Of a stretch of 63,748 nt of DNA, positions 31,181 through 40,839 are shown piece by piece. Source of the DNA: Paenibacillus turpanensis (GTDB lineage Bacteria; Bacillota; Bacilli; Paenibacillales; YIM-B00363); contig NZ_WTLI01000028.1 of the NCBI RefSeq assembly GCF_011421635.1, positions 1-63,748 on the forward strand, in the 5' to 3' direction. Below the pieces are notes generated by a model. That model was not told where the DNA came from. It searched no databases and saw only the letters and a program-made list of their open reading frames with translations. The position numbers and the translations under genes were made by a program. Positions within the stretch are counted from its first letter, which is position 1. Each line of letters opens with the position of its first letter.

Positions 31181-32542
31181 ATGGACGATCAAATGTTTAT
31201 GGACCGGGTACCGCCCCAAAGCACGGAAGCCGAACAAGCCGTGCTTGGGGCGATTTTACTCGATGGGGAAGCATTGGTTACCGCGATGGAGCGGATTCGC
31301 ACCGAGGATTTTTATCGGGCGGCGCACGGCATCATCTATGAAGCGATGGTCACCTTGGCGGAGCAGAACGAGCCGGTGGATCTTGTCTCCCTGACGACGT
31401 TCTTAAAAGACCAAGGCAACTTGGACGAGGTCGGCGGAGTCAAATATTTATCCGAGCTGGCGCGGTCTGTTCCGACGGCATCCAACGTCGATTATTATGC
31501 GCAGGTCGTCGAAGAGAAATCGATGCTTCGGCGGTTAATTCGCACTGCGACGCAAATTGCCTCGAATGGCTATTCCAGCGGCGAGGATGTAGGTTTACTG
31601 CTCAGCGAGGCCGAGCAGCGTATTATGGAAATTTCGCAGCGGCGCAGCAGCAGCGGCTTTATTTCGATTCGTGATGTGCTGCTCGAAGTGTTCGAGAAGG
31701 TCGAACACCTTTATCATCATAAGGGCGGCACGACCGGCATTCCGTCCGGCTTTCAGGATCTCGACAAGATGACGTCCGGCTTCCAGCGAAGCGATTTGAT
31801 CATCGTAGCGGCGCGTCCTTCTGTAGGGAAGACGGCGTTTGCGCTGAACGTTGCCCAAAACGTCGGCGTTCGCGCCAAGGAAACAGTCGCCATCTTTAGC
31901 CTTGAGATGTCAGCGCCTCAGCTTGTGCAGCGTATTATTTGCGCCGAGGCGAATTTGGATGCGGGCCGGATGAGAACCGGGTATTTAGAAGGCGATGATT
32001 GGGAAAAACTAACGATGGCGATCGGTGCGCTCTCCGAGGCGAATATTTATATCGATGATACGCCGGGGGTAACGGTAGCCGATATTCGTGCGAAATGCCG
32101 CCGTCTGCAGAAGGAAAAGGGACTCGGCATGATCCTGATCGATTACCTGCAGCTGATTCACGGACGCGGCAAGGCGGGGGAAAACCGGCAGCAGGAGGTT
32201 TCGGAAATTTCCCGTACGTTAAAGCAGATCGCGCGGGAATTGAACGTGCCGGTCATTGCACTGTCTCAGCTGAGCCGTGGCGTCGAGCAGCGTCAGGACA
32301 AGCGTCCGATGATGTCTGACCTTCGTGAATCCGGTTCGATCGAGCAGGATGCCGATATCGTTGCGTTCCTGTATCGTGACGATTACTACAATCAGGATAC
32401 GGAGAAAAAGAACATCATTGAAATTATCATTGCCAAGCAGCGTAACGGTCCGGTTGGGACGGTGGAGCTGGTCTTCCTGAAAAACTTTAATAAATTCGTA
32501 AGTTTGGATCGGGGACATGGCGAAGCGCCTATGGCAATGTAA
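31181..32542 (+). CDS. dnaB: Replicative DNA helicase (DnaB family; dnaC in Bacillus)
   Basis: This is the hexameric replicative helicase. The start is set at 31181 (MDDQMFMDRVPPQS) behind GGAGGGG; the frame has an earlier ATG at 31163 without a comparable site. The 453-residue protein shows the N-terminal DnaB domain (STEAEQAVLGAILLD), Walker A ARPSVGKTAFALN, Walker B LGMILIDYLQLI and the late motif SDLRESGSIEQDAD. There is no intein. Confidence 0.97.
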   Translation: MDDQMFMDRVPPQSTEAEQAVLGAILLDGEALVTAMERIRTEDFYRAAHGIIYEAMVTLAEQNEPVDLVSLTTFLKDQGNLDEVGGVKYLSELARSVPTASNVDYYAQVVEEKSMLRRLIRTATQIASNGYSSGEDVGLLLSEAEQRIMEISQRRSSSGFISIRDVLLEVFEKVEHLYHHKGGTTGIPSGFQDLDKMTSGFQRSDLIIVAARPSVGKTAFALNVAQNVGVRAKETVAIFSLEMSAPQLVQRIICAEANLDAGRMRTGYLEGDDWEKLTMAIGALSEANIYIDDTPGVTVADIRAKCRRLQKEKGLGMILIDYLQLIHGRGKAGENRQQEVSEISRTLKQIARELNVPVIALSQLSRGVEQRQDKRPMMSDLRESGSIEQDADIVAFLYRDDYYNQDTEKKNIIEIIIAKQRNGPVGTVELVFLKNFNKFVSLDRGHGEAPMAM

Positions 32543-32563
32543 ATAAAAATAGATTCGTATTAT

Positions 32564-32608
32564 ATACGAACGATTTCGCCCATTGTGGTTAGATCGTTCG
32601 TATTTTTT
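32564..32608 (+). terminator. Terminator after dnaB
   Basis: ATACGAACGAT and ATCGTTCGTAT form a perfect 11-bp stem with an 18-base loop, followed by six T. Confidence 0.88.
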
Positions 32609-32609
32609 A

Positions 32610-32638
32610 TTGACTTTCTGGGGTGCGCCTGATACACT
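32610..32638 (+). promoter_or_regulatory. Promoter of purA
   Basis: TTGACT at 32610-32615, a 17-bp spacer and TACACT at 32633-32638 lie about 55 bp before purA. I did not see a clear PurR box. Confidence 0.65.
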
Positions 32639-32680
32639 GAAAATGCTTCAAAAGCGGGAAAATCTGGCTTTACCTTTTGA

Positions 32681-33979
<1,299 letters not shown>

Positions 33980-34115
33980 GCAAGGGATAAGTGGATTTGT
34001 TAGGGTCTGAGACAGGCGTATGCGATAGGTAGTGTAGTGTGTGCAGACACGCTTTTGGCGAGTCTGGGTATACCCGGCCTATGTATAGGCGATGAGAATG
34101 GATTTTTGAAGTTTG

Positions 34116-34151
34116 AACCGATGGCTGCTTTGAGCAGTCGTCGGTTTTTTT
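34116..34151 (+). terminator. Terminator after purA
   Basis: AACCGATGGCTGCT and AGCAGTCGTCGGTT pair around TTG, followed by seven T. The gap of about 135 bp between the purA stop and this hairpin holds nothing else recognisable. Confidence 0.85.
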
Positions 34152-34284
34152 GTGGTTTTGTGGGGGTAGGGAGGCTGCACTTTGGAAAATAAAGAAGACA
34201 TGTAGACGCAGGTTGCCTCATATAAATTTCCACAAGTCAGCAGGTTGGCTGGCTCGCCAAGGTAGAAGCACGGATGTATGATGT

Positions 34285-34440
34285 GGACCAAGAACCCTGG
34301 AGCAAGAAACCAGAACCAGTAAACCCGAAAGAAGAAACCCGAACCAATAAACCCAAACAAGAACCTGAACCAAGAGCCTTGCACCAAGAAACTGAACCCA
34401 GACCCTGGGCACTAACCCTGAACCAAGCACCTTGAGCCCA
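34285..34440. repeat. Degenerate A/C-rich short tandem repeat
   Basis: The plus strand is a run of loosely repeated hexamers and dodecamers built on GAACCA, AAACCC and CAAGAA, almost without T. The minus strand reads open in several frames but gives low-complexity G/S/F/W-rich peptides, so I do not call a gene. Confidence 0.6.
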
Positions 34441-34477
34441 TAAATTGCAGTCTAGAAACCGAACCCATTTACCATAA

Positions 34478-34658
34478 TACAAATTATTTGTACTAATTTT
34501 GGGCAGAGCTCAAAATGATGCTCCGATAATACAAATCATTTGTATAATTCAGCGAGAATTCAAGAAATATGGCCTCCGGGAAGCAAACAATACAAATTAC
34601 TTGTATAAGCTCGCGCCAGAATGGGGTCCGATGAACAAACAATACAAATAATTTGTAT
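34478..34658. repeat. Four 17-bp palindromes, ATACAAAT-N-ATTTGTAT, in a short tandem array
   Basis: Copies lie at 34478-34492 (15 bp of the core), 34529-34545, 34590-34606 and 34642-34658, with centres 52, 61 and 52 bp apart. The second and fourth are perfect; the first lacks the outer pair and the third has one mismatch. The DNA between them is also loosely repeated (for example TCCGAT or TCCGGGA before the next copy, and GCAAAC or ACAAAC directly before copies 3 and 4). Confidence 0.85.
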
Positions 34659-34739
34659 TATGTGTGTGGTCGATGAGGTAGAGGAGTGGCCGGGACCGGA
34701 TTGCGCATCACTGATGGGTTTATGGTGCTTTGTTCGGAT

Positions 34740-35299
34740 GTGTAGTTAGCGTGAAATGCGAGCATTGGTTGAGCAATCGAGGAAGCTCTCAGCGCTGGAA
34801 ACTGGTACGAATAGGTAGAGATTGCTGAGAGCGTCGGAAGAGCTATCTAGGAAGCTTAAAGTGTGTGGTGATCGTACGTGTAGTCATTAGGAGATGTGAA
34901 CATTGGCTGAGTACCCGAGGAATCTCATAGTGTATAGTGACTGGTGCGTTATATCAGCGTGAAATGTGAGCATTGGAGAGCAACCGAGGGATCTCAAAGA
35001 GCTGGTGACTGTTACGTGCAGTTAGTAGGAGAAGTGAGCGTCGGATAAGAAATGGAGGCAGTTCAGAGTGTGTTTGGTGATCGGTATGTGTACTCAACCG
35101 GAGATGCGAGCATCAGATGAGAAACCGAGGAATCTAACAGCGTGCAGTGACTGGTATGTGAAGTCAGAGTGAAATGCATGCATCGGAATAGCAAGCTAGG
35201 AAACTCAAAGTGTAGTATGATCGTCATGTGAAATCTACCGGAAAACGTGCCCCATACCGAGCAAGAGCGCGAAGCACAGAGTGCTAGGTGTTCGGCGGG
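34740..35299. repeat. Eight-unit diverged tandem repeat, about 70 bp per unit
   Basis: Units start at 34740, 34809, 34878, 34948, 35016, 35088, 35158 and 35228 and are 68-72 bp long. Shared blocks in order are GTGTAGTCA at the start, GTGAAATG or GGAGATG, GAGCATCGG, CGAGGAATCTCA, AGTGT and GTGACTGGTA at the end. Unit 2 is the most diverged. No unit codes for protein, and no frame is open across the array. Confidence 0.8.
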
Positions 35300-35478
35300 A
35301 CATGACGGGGCGTTAGGCATGGGTGTACCGGTTTGCGGTGTAGGTTCGGTCGAATCGGCCGGGCGTAACAGCTTGAGGCCGTAAAGGCGGAAAAAAAGCC
35401 GGCGGGAGTTTTGAAATGGGTCGCTTCGTTAATACTGGGAATAGAGGAAGATAAACCAGGATAACGGAGTGAACGCTT

Positions 35479-36168
35479 TTGAAAGCAATGGTTTGGGTAC
35501 TCAAAATTACATTAGGAAGTATTATCGTTTCCGTCGTTTCCATGGCTACTACCTTGACTGTTGTAAACTCGTATGTGGAGCAGTGGATGAAGTCGATGCC
35601 GTTTCAAGCCTCGATTCGTCCGGTTACGTTCAATGATGTCCTTGCGGGTTTAACCGGAGGAAGCCTGCCATCGCAAAATGCAGCGAAAACGCCTAGCGAG
35701 CGAGTGGCGGAACCGGCTTTACCTACAGCAGCGAAACCAGAAGCAGAGTGGACAGGAAAGGGCGAGGGCACCACCGAGACATGGAAGGATTCGGAGTCCG
35801 GTTCGGAGCAGGGGTTGAAGCCTGATCAAGAGACGAAAGAGTCACCGGTGGAACGAAAAAAACCGCCAGAGGATGCCTTGGCGGTCATGGGTCGCATTTC
35901 CTCTTCCGATGAAGCGAGTGGCAGCACTGAGCGGGATGTCATGGTCACCACGGAGGAAATTAATCAAAAGAAAAACAGTATCTCCGACGAGGATAAGATG
36001 AAAATCTTTTCGATCCTTGTATCCAAGCTTCCGCAAAACGAATGGCAAACCATATCGAGCATGATGGAAGATGGATTAACGGGAAATGAACTTCAGGAAA
36101 TCCAACAAATTGTTCAGCAGTACGTGACAACGGAGGAATATCAAGAGCTGATGAAAATTATCGGCTGA
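35479..36168 (+). CDS. Membrane-anchored hypothetical protein
   Basis: This 229-residue protein has one N-terminal membrane helix (about residues 5-28). A long low-complexity, charged and disordered middle (about 65-165, rich in P, E, K, S) follows, then a compact helical C-terminus (about 165-229, KMKIFSILVSKLPQNEWQTI, TTEEYQELMKIIG). The topology suggests an exported C-terminal domain. The start is TTG at 35479 with GGAGTGA upstream. I do not recognise the family. It converges tail to tail with the next gene. Confidence 0.65.
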   Translation: MKAMVWVLKITLGSIIVSVVSMATTLTVVNSYVEQWMKSMPFQASIRPVTFNDVLAGLTGGSLPSQNAAKTPSERVAEPALPTAAKPEAEWTGKGEGTTETWKDSESGSEQGLKPDQETKESPVERKKPPEDALAVMGRISSSDEASGSTERDVMVTTEEINQKKNSISDEDKMKIFSILVSKLPQNEWQTISSMMEDGLTGNELQEIQQIVQQYVTTEEYQELMKIIG

Positions 36169-36369
36169 TCAATGCTCCGATGTAATGACCTCGCCGCCGA
36201 AATGAGTTAAGGTATCCTCAATTTGGCGGTATCTTGATTTTTCGACAAGAACGCTTACACACGCATTGGGTTCCACCTTAAGATCCATGATCCCAAGCTC
36301 CCTCACATAATCCACGGTTTGCTCAGCTGCTTCCCGACTCGGAAAGCGCGCAACGACTCGAGCCTCCAT
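36169..36369 (-). CDS. Small hypothetical protein
   Basis: This 66-residue protein begins MEARVVARFPSREAAEQTVDYV and looks like a small beta-alpha-beta fold, similar in style to proteins that carry a general-stress-like motif. The family is not recognised. Its stop codon is back to back with that of the plus-strand gene (TGATCA). Confidence 0.6.
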   Translation of the reverse strand: MEARVVARFPSREAAEQTVDYVRELGIMDLKVEPNACVSVLVEKSRYRQIEDTLTHFGGEVITSEH

Positions 36370-36545
36370 CCATTCAATCCTCCAATCGGTAATGGTCCTG
36401 TAACCGCTTTGTCAATGAAAAAAGGTTGATAACGGAAACAAGCCTGTGATAAAGTAAGAGAGGTGCCAAATACTGACCATATTTTATGGAAATTGAGTCG
36501 AACTTATACATTTATTGTCGTATATCGGCTTTATGGGAGGCGAAC

Positions 36546-38150
36546 ATGCGGGCTTTCACAGAACTGGAATGGGTGAAACGAACCGTAAGCATGTCTAAGC
36601 GGTTTTTCCACCGAATTCGCGGAACAGAAGAAACGATGAATGCGCAAGCCGAAATACTTCCTGAAACGACTGCAGACGCCGCACCAACATGGCGGGAAAA
36701 GCTTGCAACAGCGAAAACAACGATTTATACATATAAGATTCAAGTATTCAAGGGTATATCTGTAATTGTGGCGATTGCCGCAGTATCCGCAGCGGGGAAC
36801 GTGTACGTTAAATCCAACATGAACGAGATCTATCAGGTTTCCGTGAATGGGACGAATATCGGCACGGTTTCGGATCCGGCTATTATTGCTCAATTTTTGC
36901 AAGGAAAGATCGAAGAATTAAAGGCGCAGCGGACCGATGTGCAGGTTTCCGTTGAAGCGCCTGTTTATGAGGTTCAGCCTAAAACGGTATTTAACGGACG
37001 AGGCGACGATACCAAGGTGCTGAGCGCGCTGGCGTCCCAGCTTGTGGCGAAGCCGGTCGGTATTGAGCTCAAGATTGACGGCAACGTCGTTGCGATTGTG
37101 AAGGACGAAGAGACGGCCAAGAGTATTCTAGAGACGATTAAGCAGAATTACTTGGCGAAGGAAGCAGAGCGAAACGCGAAGAAGAGCGGGCAGGTTTCGG
37201 TATTGTCCGCATCGGTGGCTCCGGCGCCAACGGTAGAGCAAACCGAGCTGCTTTCCGTCGGCTTCGCCGAGCAGGTGGAACTGAATCAGGTGGAGCTGCA
37301 GCCGGAGCAAGTTCCGCTGGACCCGCAGGAAACGGTAAAGAAGCTGGAAACAGGCGATGTGCAGCCTACGAAATATGAGGTACAGGAGGGAGATTGCATC
37401 TCCTGTATCGCGAAGAAATTTGATATTTCCAAGCAGGTTATTTATGTAAACAATCCGCAGATTAAAAATGATATGGTTCGCGTCGGCGACGTATTGGATT
37501 TAACGGTGCTGCAGCCGACATTATCGGTAAAGACGGAAGAAAAGATTGTGGAGATGCAGGAAGTGCAGTATCCGACAGAATACATACCTGATGACGATAT
37601 GAGAGCCGGTCGGACCGAGGTGATCAAATCCGGAAAGAACGGCATGAAGCGGGTGACCTTTAAGCTGACGAAGGAAAACGGCCTCCTGATGGAAGAAGAG
37701 CTCGTTTCCGAGGAAATGCTGCAGGAGCCGGTTACCGCAGTGGTAAAGCGCGGAACCAAGGTTGTCAAAGGCGAAGGGACCGGCAAATTCAGCTGGCCGG
37801 TCGTCTCGGCAAAGCTGTCCAGCGGCTACGGCATGCGTTGGGGTAAGCTGCATAAGGGCATCGACTTGACCAGCTCGAATAAAAACATTATCGCCGCCGA
37901 TAACGGCAAGGTCACGTATGCAGGGTACAAGGAAGATTACGGCAATATGATCATTATCGATCACTTGAACGGATATGAGACGCTGTACGCTCATTTGAGC
38001 AAGATCACGACGAAGAGCGGAACGATTGTAGAAAAAGGCGAGAAAATCGGAGTTATGGGTAATACTGGCGATTCAGACGGCATTCATTTACATTTTGAAA
38101 TTCATAGCAATGGCAGTATCCAGAACCCGATGAAATTTTTGAGCCGATAA
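36546..38150 (+). CDS. Membrane-anchored M23 peptidase with LysM and G5 domains
   Basis: This is a cell-wall endopeptidase or regulator of 534 aa. It has one membrane helix (about residues 69-88), an extracytoplasmic region, a LysM domain (about 280-325, YEVQEGDCISCIAKKFDISKQ), a G5 domain (about 350-425) and a C-terminal M23 domain (about 440-530). The zinc ligands are visible as HKGIDL and HLHFEI with YAHLSK. The start at 36546 is behind GGGAGGCG. Its position before walRK, which controls wall hydrolases, suggests a role in wall remodelling. Confidence 0.9.
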   Translation: MRAFTELEWVKRTVSMSKRFFHRIRGTEETMNAQAEILPETTADAAPTWREKLATAKTTIYTYKIQVFKGISVIVAIAAVSAAGNVYVKSNMNEIYQVSVNGTNIGTVSDPAIIAQFLQGKIEELKAQRTDVQVSVEAPVYEVQPKTVFNGRGDDTKVLSALASQLVAKPVGIELKIDGNVVAIVKDEETAKSILETIKQNYLAKEAERNAKKSGQVSVLSASVAPAPTVEQTELLSVGFAEQVELNQVELQPEQVPLDPQETVKKLETGDVQPTKYEVQEGDCISCIAKKFDISKQVIYVNNPQIKNDMVRVGDVLDLTVLQPTLSVKTEEKIVEMQEVQYPTEYIPDDDMRAGRTEVIKSGKNGMKRVTFKLTKENGLLMEEELVSEEMLQEPVTAVVKRGTKVVKGEGTGKFSWPVVSAKLSSGYGMRWGKLHKGIDLTSSNKNIIAADNGKVTYAGYKEDYGNMIIIDHLNGYETLYAHLSKITTKSGTIVEKGEKIGVMGNTGDSDGIHLHFEIHSNGSIQNPMKFLSR

Positions 38151-38163
38151 TAAGGGAGACAGT

Positions 38164-38207
38164 GGCATTCCGCAGTGCGAAAGCGAAGCGGGATGCCTCT
38201 TTTTTTT
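38164..38207 (+). terminator. Terminator after the M23 peptidase gene
   Basis: GGCATTCCGC and GCGGGATGCC pair around about 17 bases, followed by TCTTTTTTTT. Confidence 0.85.
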
Positions 38208-38247
38208 GCATATGGTATGATAAGAGCACAAGGGTGGTGACGCATTC

Positions 38248-38979
38248 ATGCCGGCTAAAATTATGGTTGTCGATGATGAGCAGCCGATTGCAGATATTTT
38301 AAAGTTTAATCTTGAAAAAGAAGGTTATGAAGTCGTGTGCGCGTTTGATGGAGGAACGGCGGTGGAGCTGGCCTTTCGGGAGCAGCCCGATTTGATCTTG
38401 CTCGATTTGATGCTGCCCGTGAAGGATGGCATGGATGTGTGCCGTGAGGTGCGTGCGAAAATGAACACTCCGATTATTATGCTGACCGCTAAAGATACAG
38501 AACTGGATAAAGTGCTTGGTCTTGAGCTCGGGGCGGACGATTATGTAACGAAGCCTTTCGGAACACGGGAGCTGCTGGCCAGGGTAAAGGCGATTTTACG
38601 CAGGCAAACCCGAACAGAGCAAGCGGACAGCAGCGCTTCCGCCTCGGGAGATACCCTACAGCAGGGCTTTCGCTTGTTTAACCTGCTGATCGACAGCGAT
38701 ATGTATATGCTGTACAAGAACGGCGAGCCGATCGATCTGACGCATCGCGAATTTGAACTGATTCAATATATGGCGAAAAATAACGGCAAGGTAATGACGC
38801 GGGAGCATCTGCTTCAGGCCGTATGGGGCTTTGAATATTTTGGCGATGTCCGTACGGTCGATGTGACGATAAGAAGGCTGCGGGAGAAGATCGAGGACGA
38901 TCCGAGCAATCCGCAGTTCATTATTACCCGGCGAGGTCTGGGGTATATGATGCGCAGTCCCAAAACGGGAGGGCTGTAA
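38248..38979 (+). CDS. walR: Essential response regulator WalR (YycF)
   Basis: WalR controls cell-wall metabolism genes. The 243-residue protein is an OmpR-type regulator with a receiver domain (DDEQPIADI; phospho-acceptor Asp in [13 protein letters not shown], about residue 54; KPFGTRE) and a C-terminal winged helix ([21 protein letters not shown]). GTGGTGA precedes the ATG. walK begins at the next base. Confidence 0.97.
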   Translation: MPAKIMVVDDEQPIADILKFNLEKEGYEVVCAFDGGTAVELAFREQPDLILLDLMLPVKDGMDVCREVRAKMNTPIIMLTAKDTELDKVLGLELGADDYVTKPFGTRELLARVKAILRRQTRTEQADSSASASGDTLQQGFRLFNLLIDSDMYMLYKNGEPIDLTHREFELIQYMAKNNGKVMTREHLLQAVWGFEYFGDVRTVDVTIRRLREKIEDDPSNPQFIITRRGLGYMMRSPKTGGL

Positions 38980-40839
38980 ATGCCGGGCAAGCATGTTCGT
39001 TTTTTGCAAACGATTCAAATGAAGTTAATTATTATTTACGTCTTATTGATCCTGATCGCTATGCAGCTGATCGGGGTTTATTTTATCCGCACACTCGAAG
39101 CCTCGTTTCTCAATAACTTCTCGTATACACTGAACCAAAAGGGTTATCTATTGGCCGGTTATGTTCGCTCCTATCTTGAGGATGCACAGGGGGCCGGGGC
39201 TGAAAAGGAAAAGAAGATTTACGATGATTTGAATATCGTCGTTCGTAATTTGCTGGAAATCGGCGAGGCGGAAGTGCAGGTCATGGACTCCAGCGGCAAG
39301 GTTGTCGGAGCGTCTGTGGCTGACCCCGAATCGATCATCGGGCAAAAGAATACGCAAACCGAAGTAACGCGGGCGCTGCAGGGAATTCGCGGGAACGAGC
39401 GGACGTTTATCGATAGCGACAAGAAGCGCAAGCGGATAATCGCGATGCCGGTACGCAGCGAAGGCAAGGTCATTGGGGCGATTTATATCGTGGCTTCGAT
39501 GGAGGAGATGTTTGATACGATCAACCGGATCAAGCAAATTTTGCTGTCCGGTACGTTGATTGCGCTCGGGCTGACCGCTCTGCTTGGCGTGGTGCTCTCG
39601 AATACGATCGTCACCCCGATTAAGGAAATGACGAAGAAAGCGACGGCGATTGCCGAGGGTCGGATTTATCAGAAGGTAAACGTGCATTCCGGGGATGAGA
39701 TCGGTCAGCTTGGCTTCGCGTTTAACTATATGTCGGAGCGGCTGAAGGAGGCTCTTTCCGCCAATGAGGAGGAGAAGGAGAAGCTCGCATCGATCCTCTC
39801 CAACATGAGCGACGGCGTGGTCGCCACCGATGATCAGGGCAAGGTGATTGTCATGAACCTGCGGGCGCGGGAAATGCTGCAGGTCCAGGGCAATGACTGG
39901 CTCGGCAAGGACATCGCCGATCTGCTTGGCCTGCCGAAGGAGTCCGTCGGCCAGCATGTGCTGGGGTCGGAAAATATAGCGGTTACCCGCCTTGAGCTCA
40001 GCGAAGAGGAGCAGCCGCTTGTCGTGCGCATTACGTTTAATGCGATTCACCGGCGCGGACGCGGCATTACGGGCACCATTGCGGTGCTGCAGGATATCAC
40101 CGAGCAGGAGAAGCTGGAGCAGGCACGCAGGGAGTTTGTCGCGAACGTATCGCATGAGCTGCGGACGCCGTTGACGACGATTAAGTCGTATTTGGAGGCG
40201 CTGGATGACGGCGCGATGGATGATCCGGAGCTGGCGAAGCGGTTCCTGGGGGTAACGAAGGGCGAGGCGGAACGGATGATTCGGCTCGTCTCCGATTTGC
40301 TGCACCTGTCCAGGCTCGATTCCCGCCGGGCAGTGATGGCCAAGCAACCGATCGATTTGGCGGAAGTGCTGGAGGAGGTCTCGGATCGATTCTCGTTCCA
40401 GCTGCAGCAGCGTTCGATCGAGCTTGTGCTGGATGTGGCGCGAGGGCTGCCGAAGGCGCTGGTGGATCGCGATCAGATCGATCAGGTGCTGGACAATTTA
40501 ATGTCCAACGCGATCAAATATACAGGGGATCAAGGGCGGATTTTGCTTGGCGCCCGTCCGCTGGAGAAGAGCTGGGTGGAGATCTCCGTTCAGGACAACG
40601 GAATTGGGATTCCGAAAAAGGATTTGTCGCGGATTTTCGAACGTTTTTATCGGGTGGACAAGGCACGTTCCCGGAATATGGGCGGTACAGGGCTGGGGCT
40701 CTCTATTGCCCGGGAAATCGTTAAGGCGCACGGAGGGGCGATCGGGATCGAATCCGAGGTGAATCAAGGCACGAAGGTGACCTTCACGCTGCCGATTCAT
40801 GAACCGGATCGTGAGCAGAAAGGAGGCGGCGCCGCATGA
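38980..40839 (+). CDS. walK: Sensor histidine kinase WalK (YycG)
   Basis: WalK senses cell-wall status and phosphorylates WalR. The 619-residue protein has two membrane helices (about 14-33 and 184-204) around an extracellular sensor domain. A HAMP domain, a PAS domain (LASILSNMSDGVVATDDQGKV), the phospho-acceptor motif FVANVSHELRTPLTTIKSY and the ATPase motifs DNLMSNAIKYT and GGTGLGLSIA follow. It overlaps yycH by 4 bp. Confidence 0.97.
   Translation: MPGKHVRFLQTIQMKLIIIYVLLILIAMQLIGVYFIRTLEASFLNNFSYTLNQKGYLLAGYVRSYLEDAQGAGAEKEKKIYDDLNIVVRNLLEIGEAEVQVMDSSGKVVGASVADPESIIGQKNTQTEVTRALQGIRGNERTFIDSDKKRKRIIAMPVRSEGKVIGAIYIVASMEEMFDTINRIKQILLSGTLIALGLTALLGVVLSNTIVTPIKEMTKKATAIAEGRIYQKVNVHSGDEIGQLGFAFNYMSERLKEALSANEEEKEKLASILSNMSDGVVATDDQGKVIVMNLRAREMLQVQGNDWLGKDIADLLGLPKESVGQHVLGSENIAVTRLELSEEEQPLVVRITFNAIHRRGRGITGTIAVLQDITEQEKLEQARREFVANVSHELRTPLTTIKSYLEALDDGAMDDPELAKRFLGVTKGEAERMIRLVSDLLHLSRLDSRRAVMAKQPIDLAEVLEEVSDRFSFQLQQRSIELVLDVARGLPKALVDRDQIDQVLDNLMSNAIKYTGDQGRILLGARPLEKSWVEISVQDNGIGIPKKDLSRIFERFYRVDKARSRNMGGTGLGLSIAREIVKAHGGAIGIESEVNQGTKVTFTLPIHEPDREQKGGGAA

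Noticed and set aside
34079..34482. Several minus-strand frames rich in G, F, W, S and V
   Set aside because: They arise from the degenerate A/C-rich repeat; different frames are open over the same DNA, and none has a start signal or family match.
34740..35299. CRISPR array
   Set aside because: Units are about 70 bp, diverged along their whole length, without identical short repeats separated by unique spacers, and no cas gene is near.
39148..40347. 399-codon open frame antisense to walK
   Set aside because: Same reason: all WalK domains are intact on the plus strand, and the antisense product is low-complexity R/H/L-rich.
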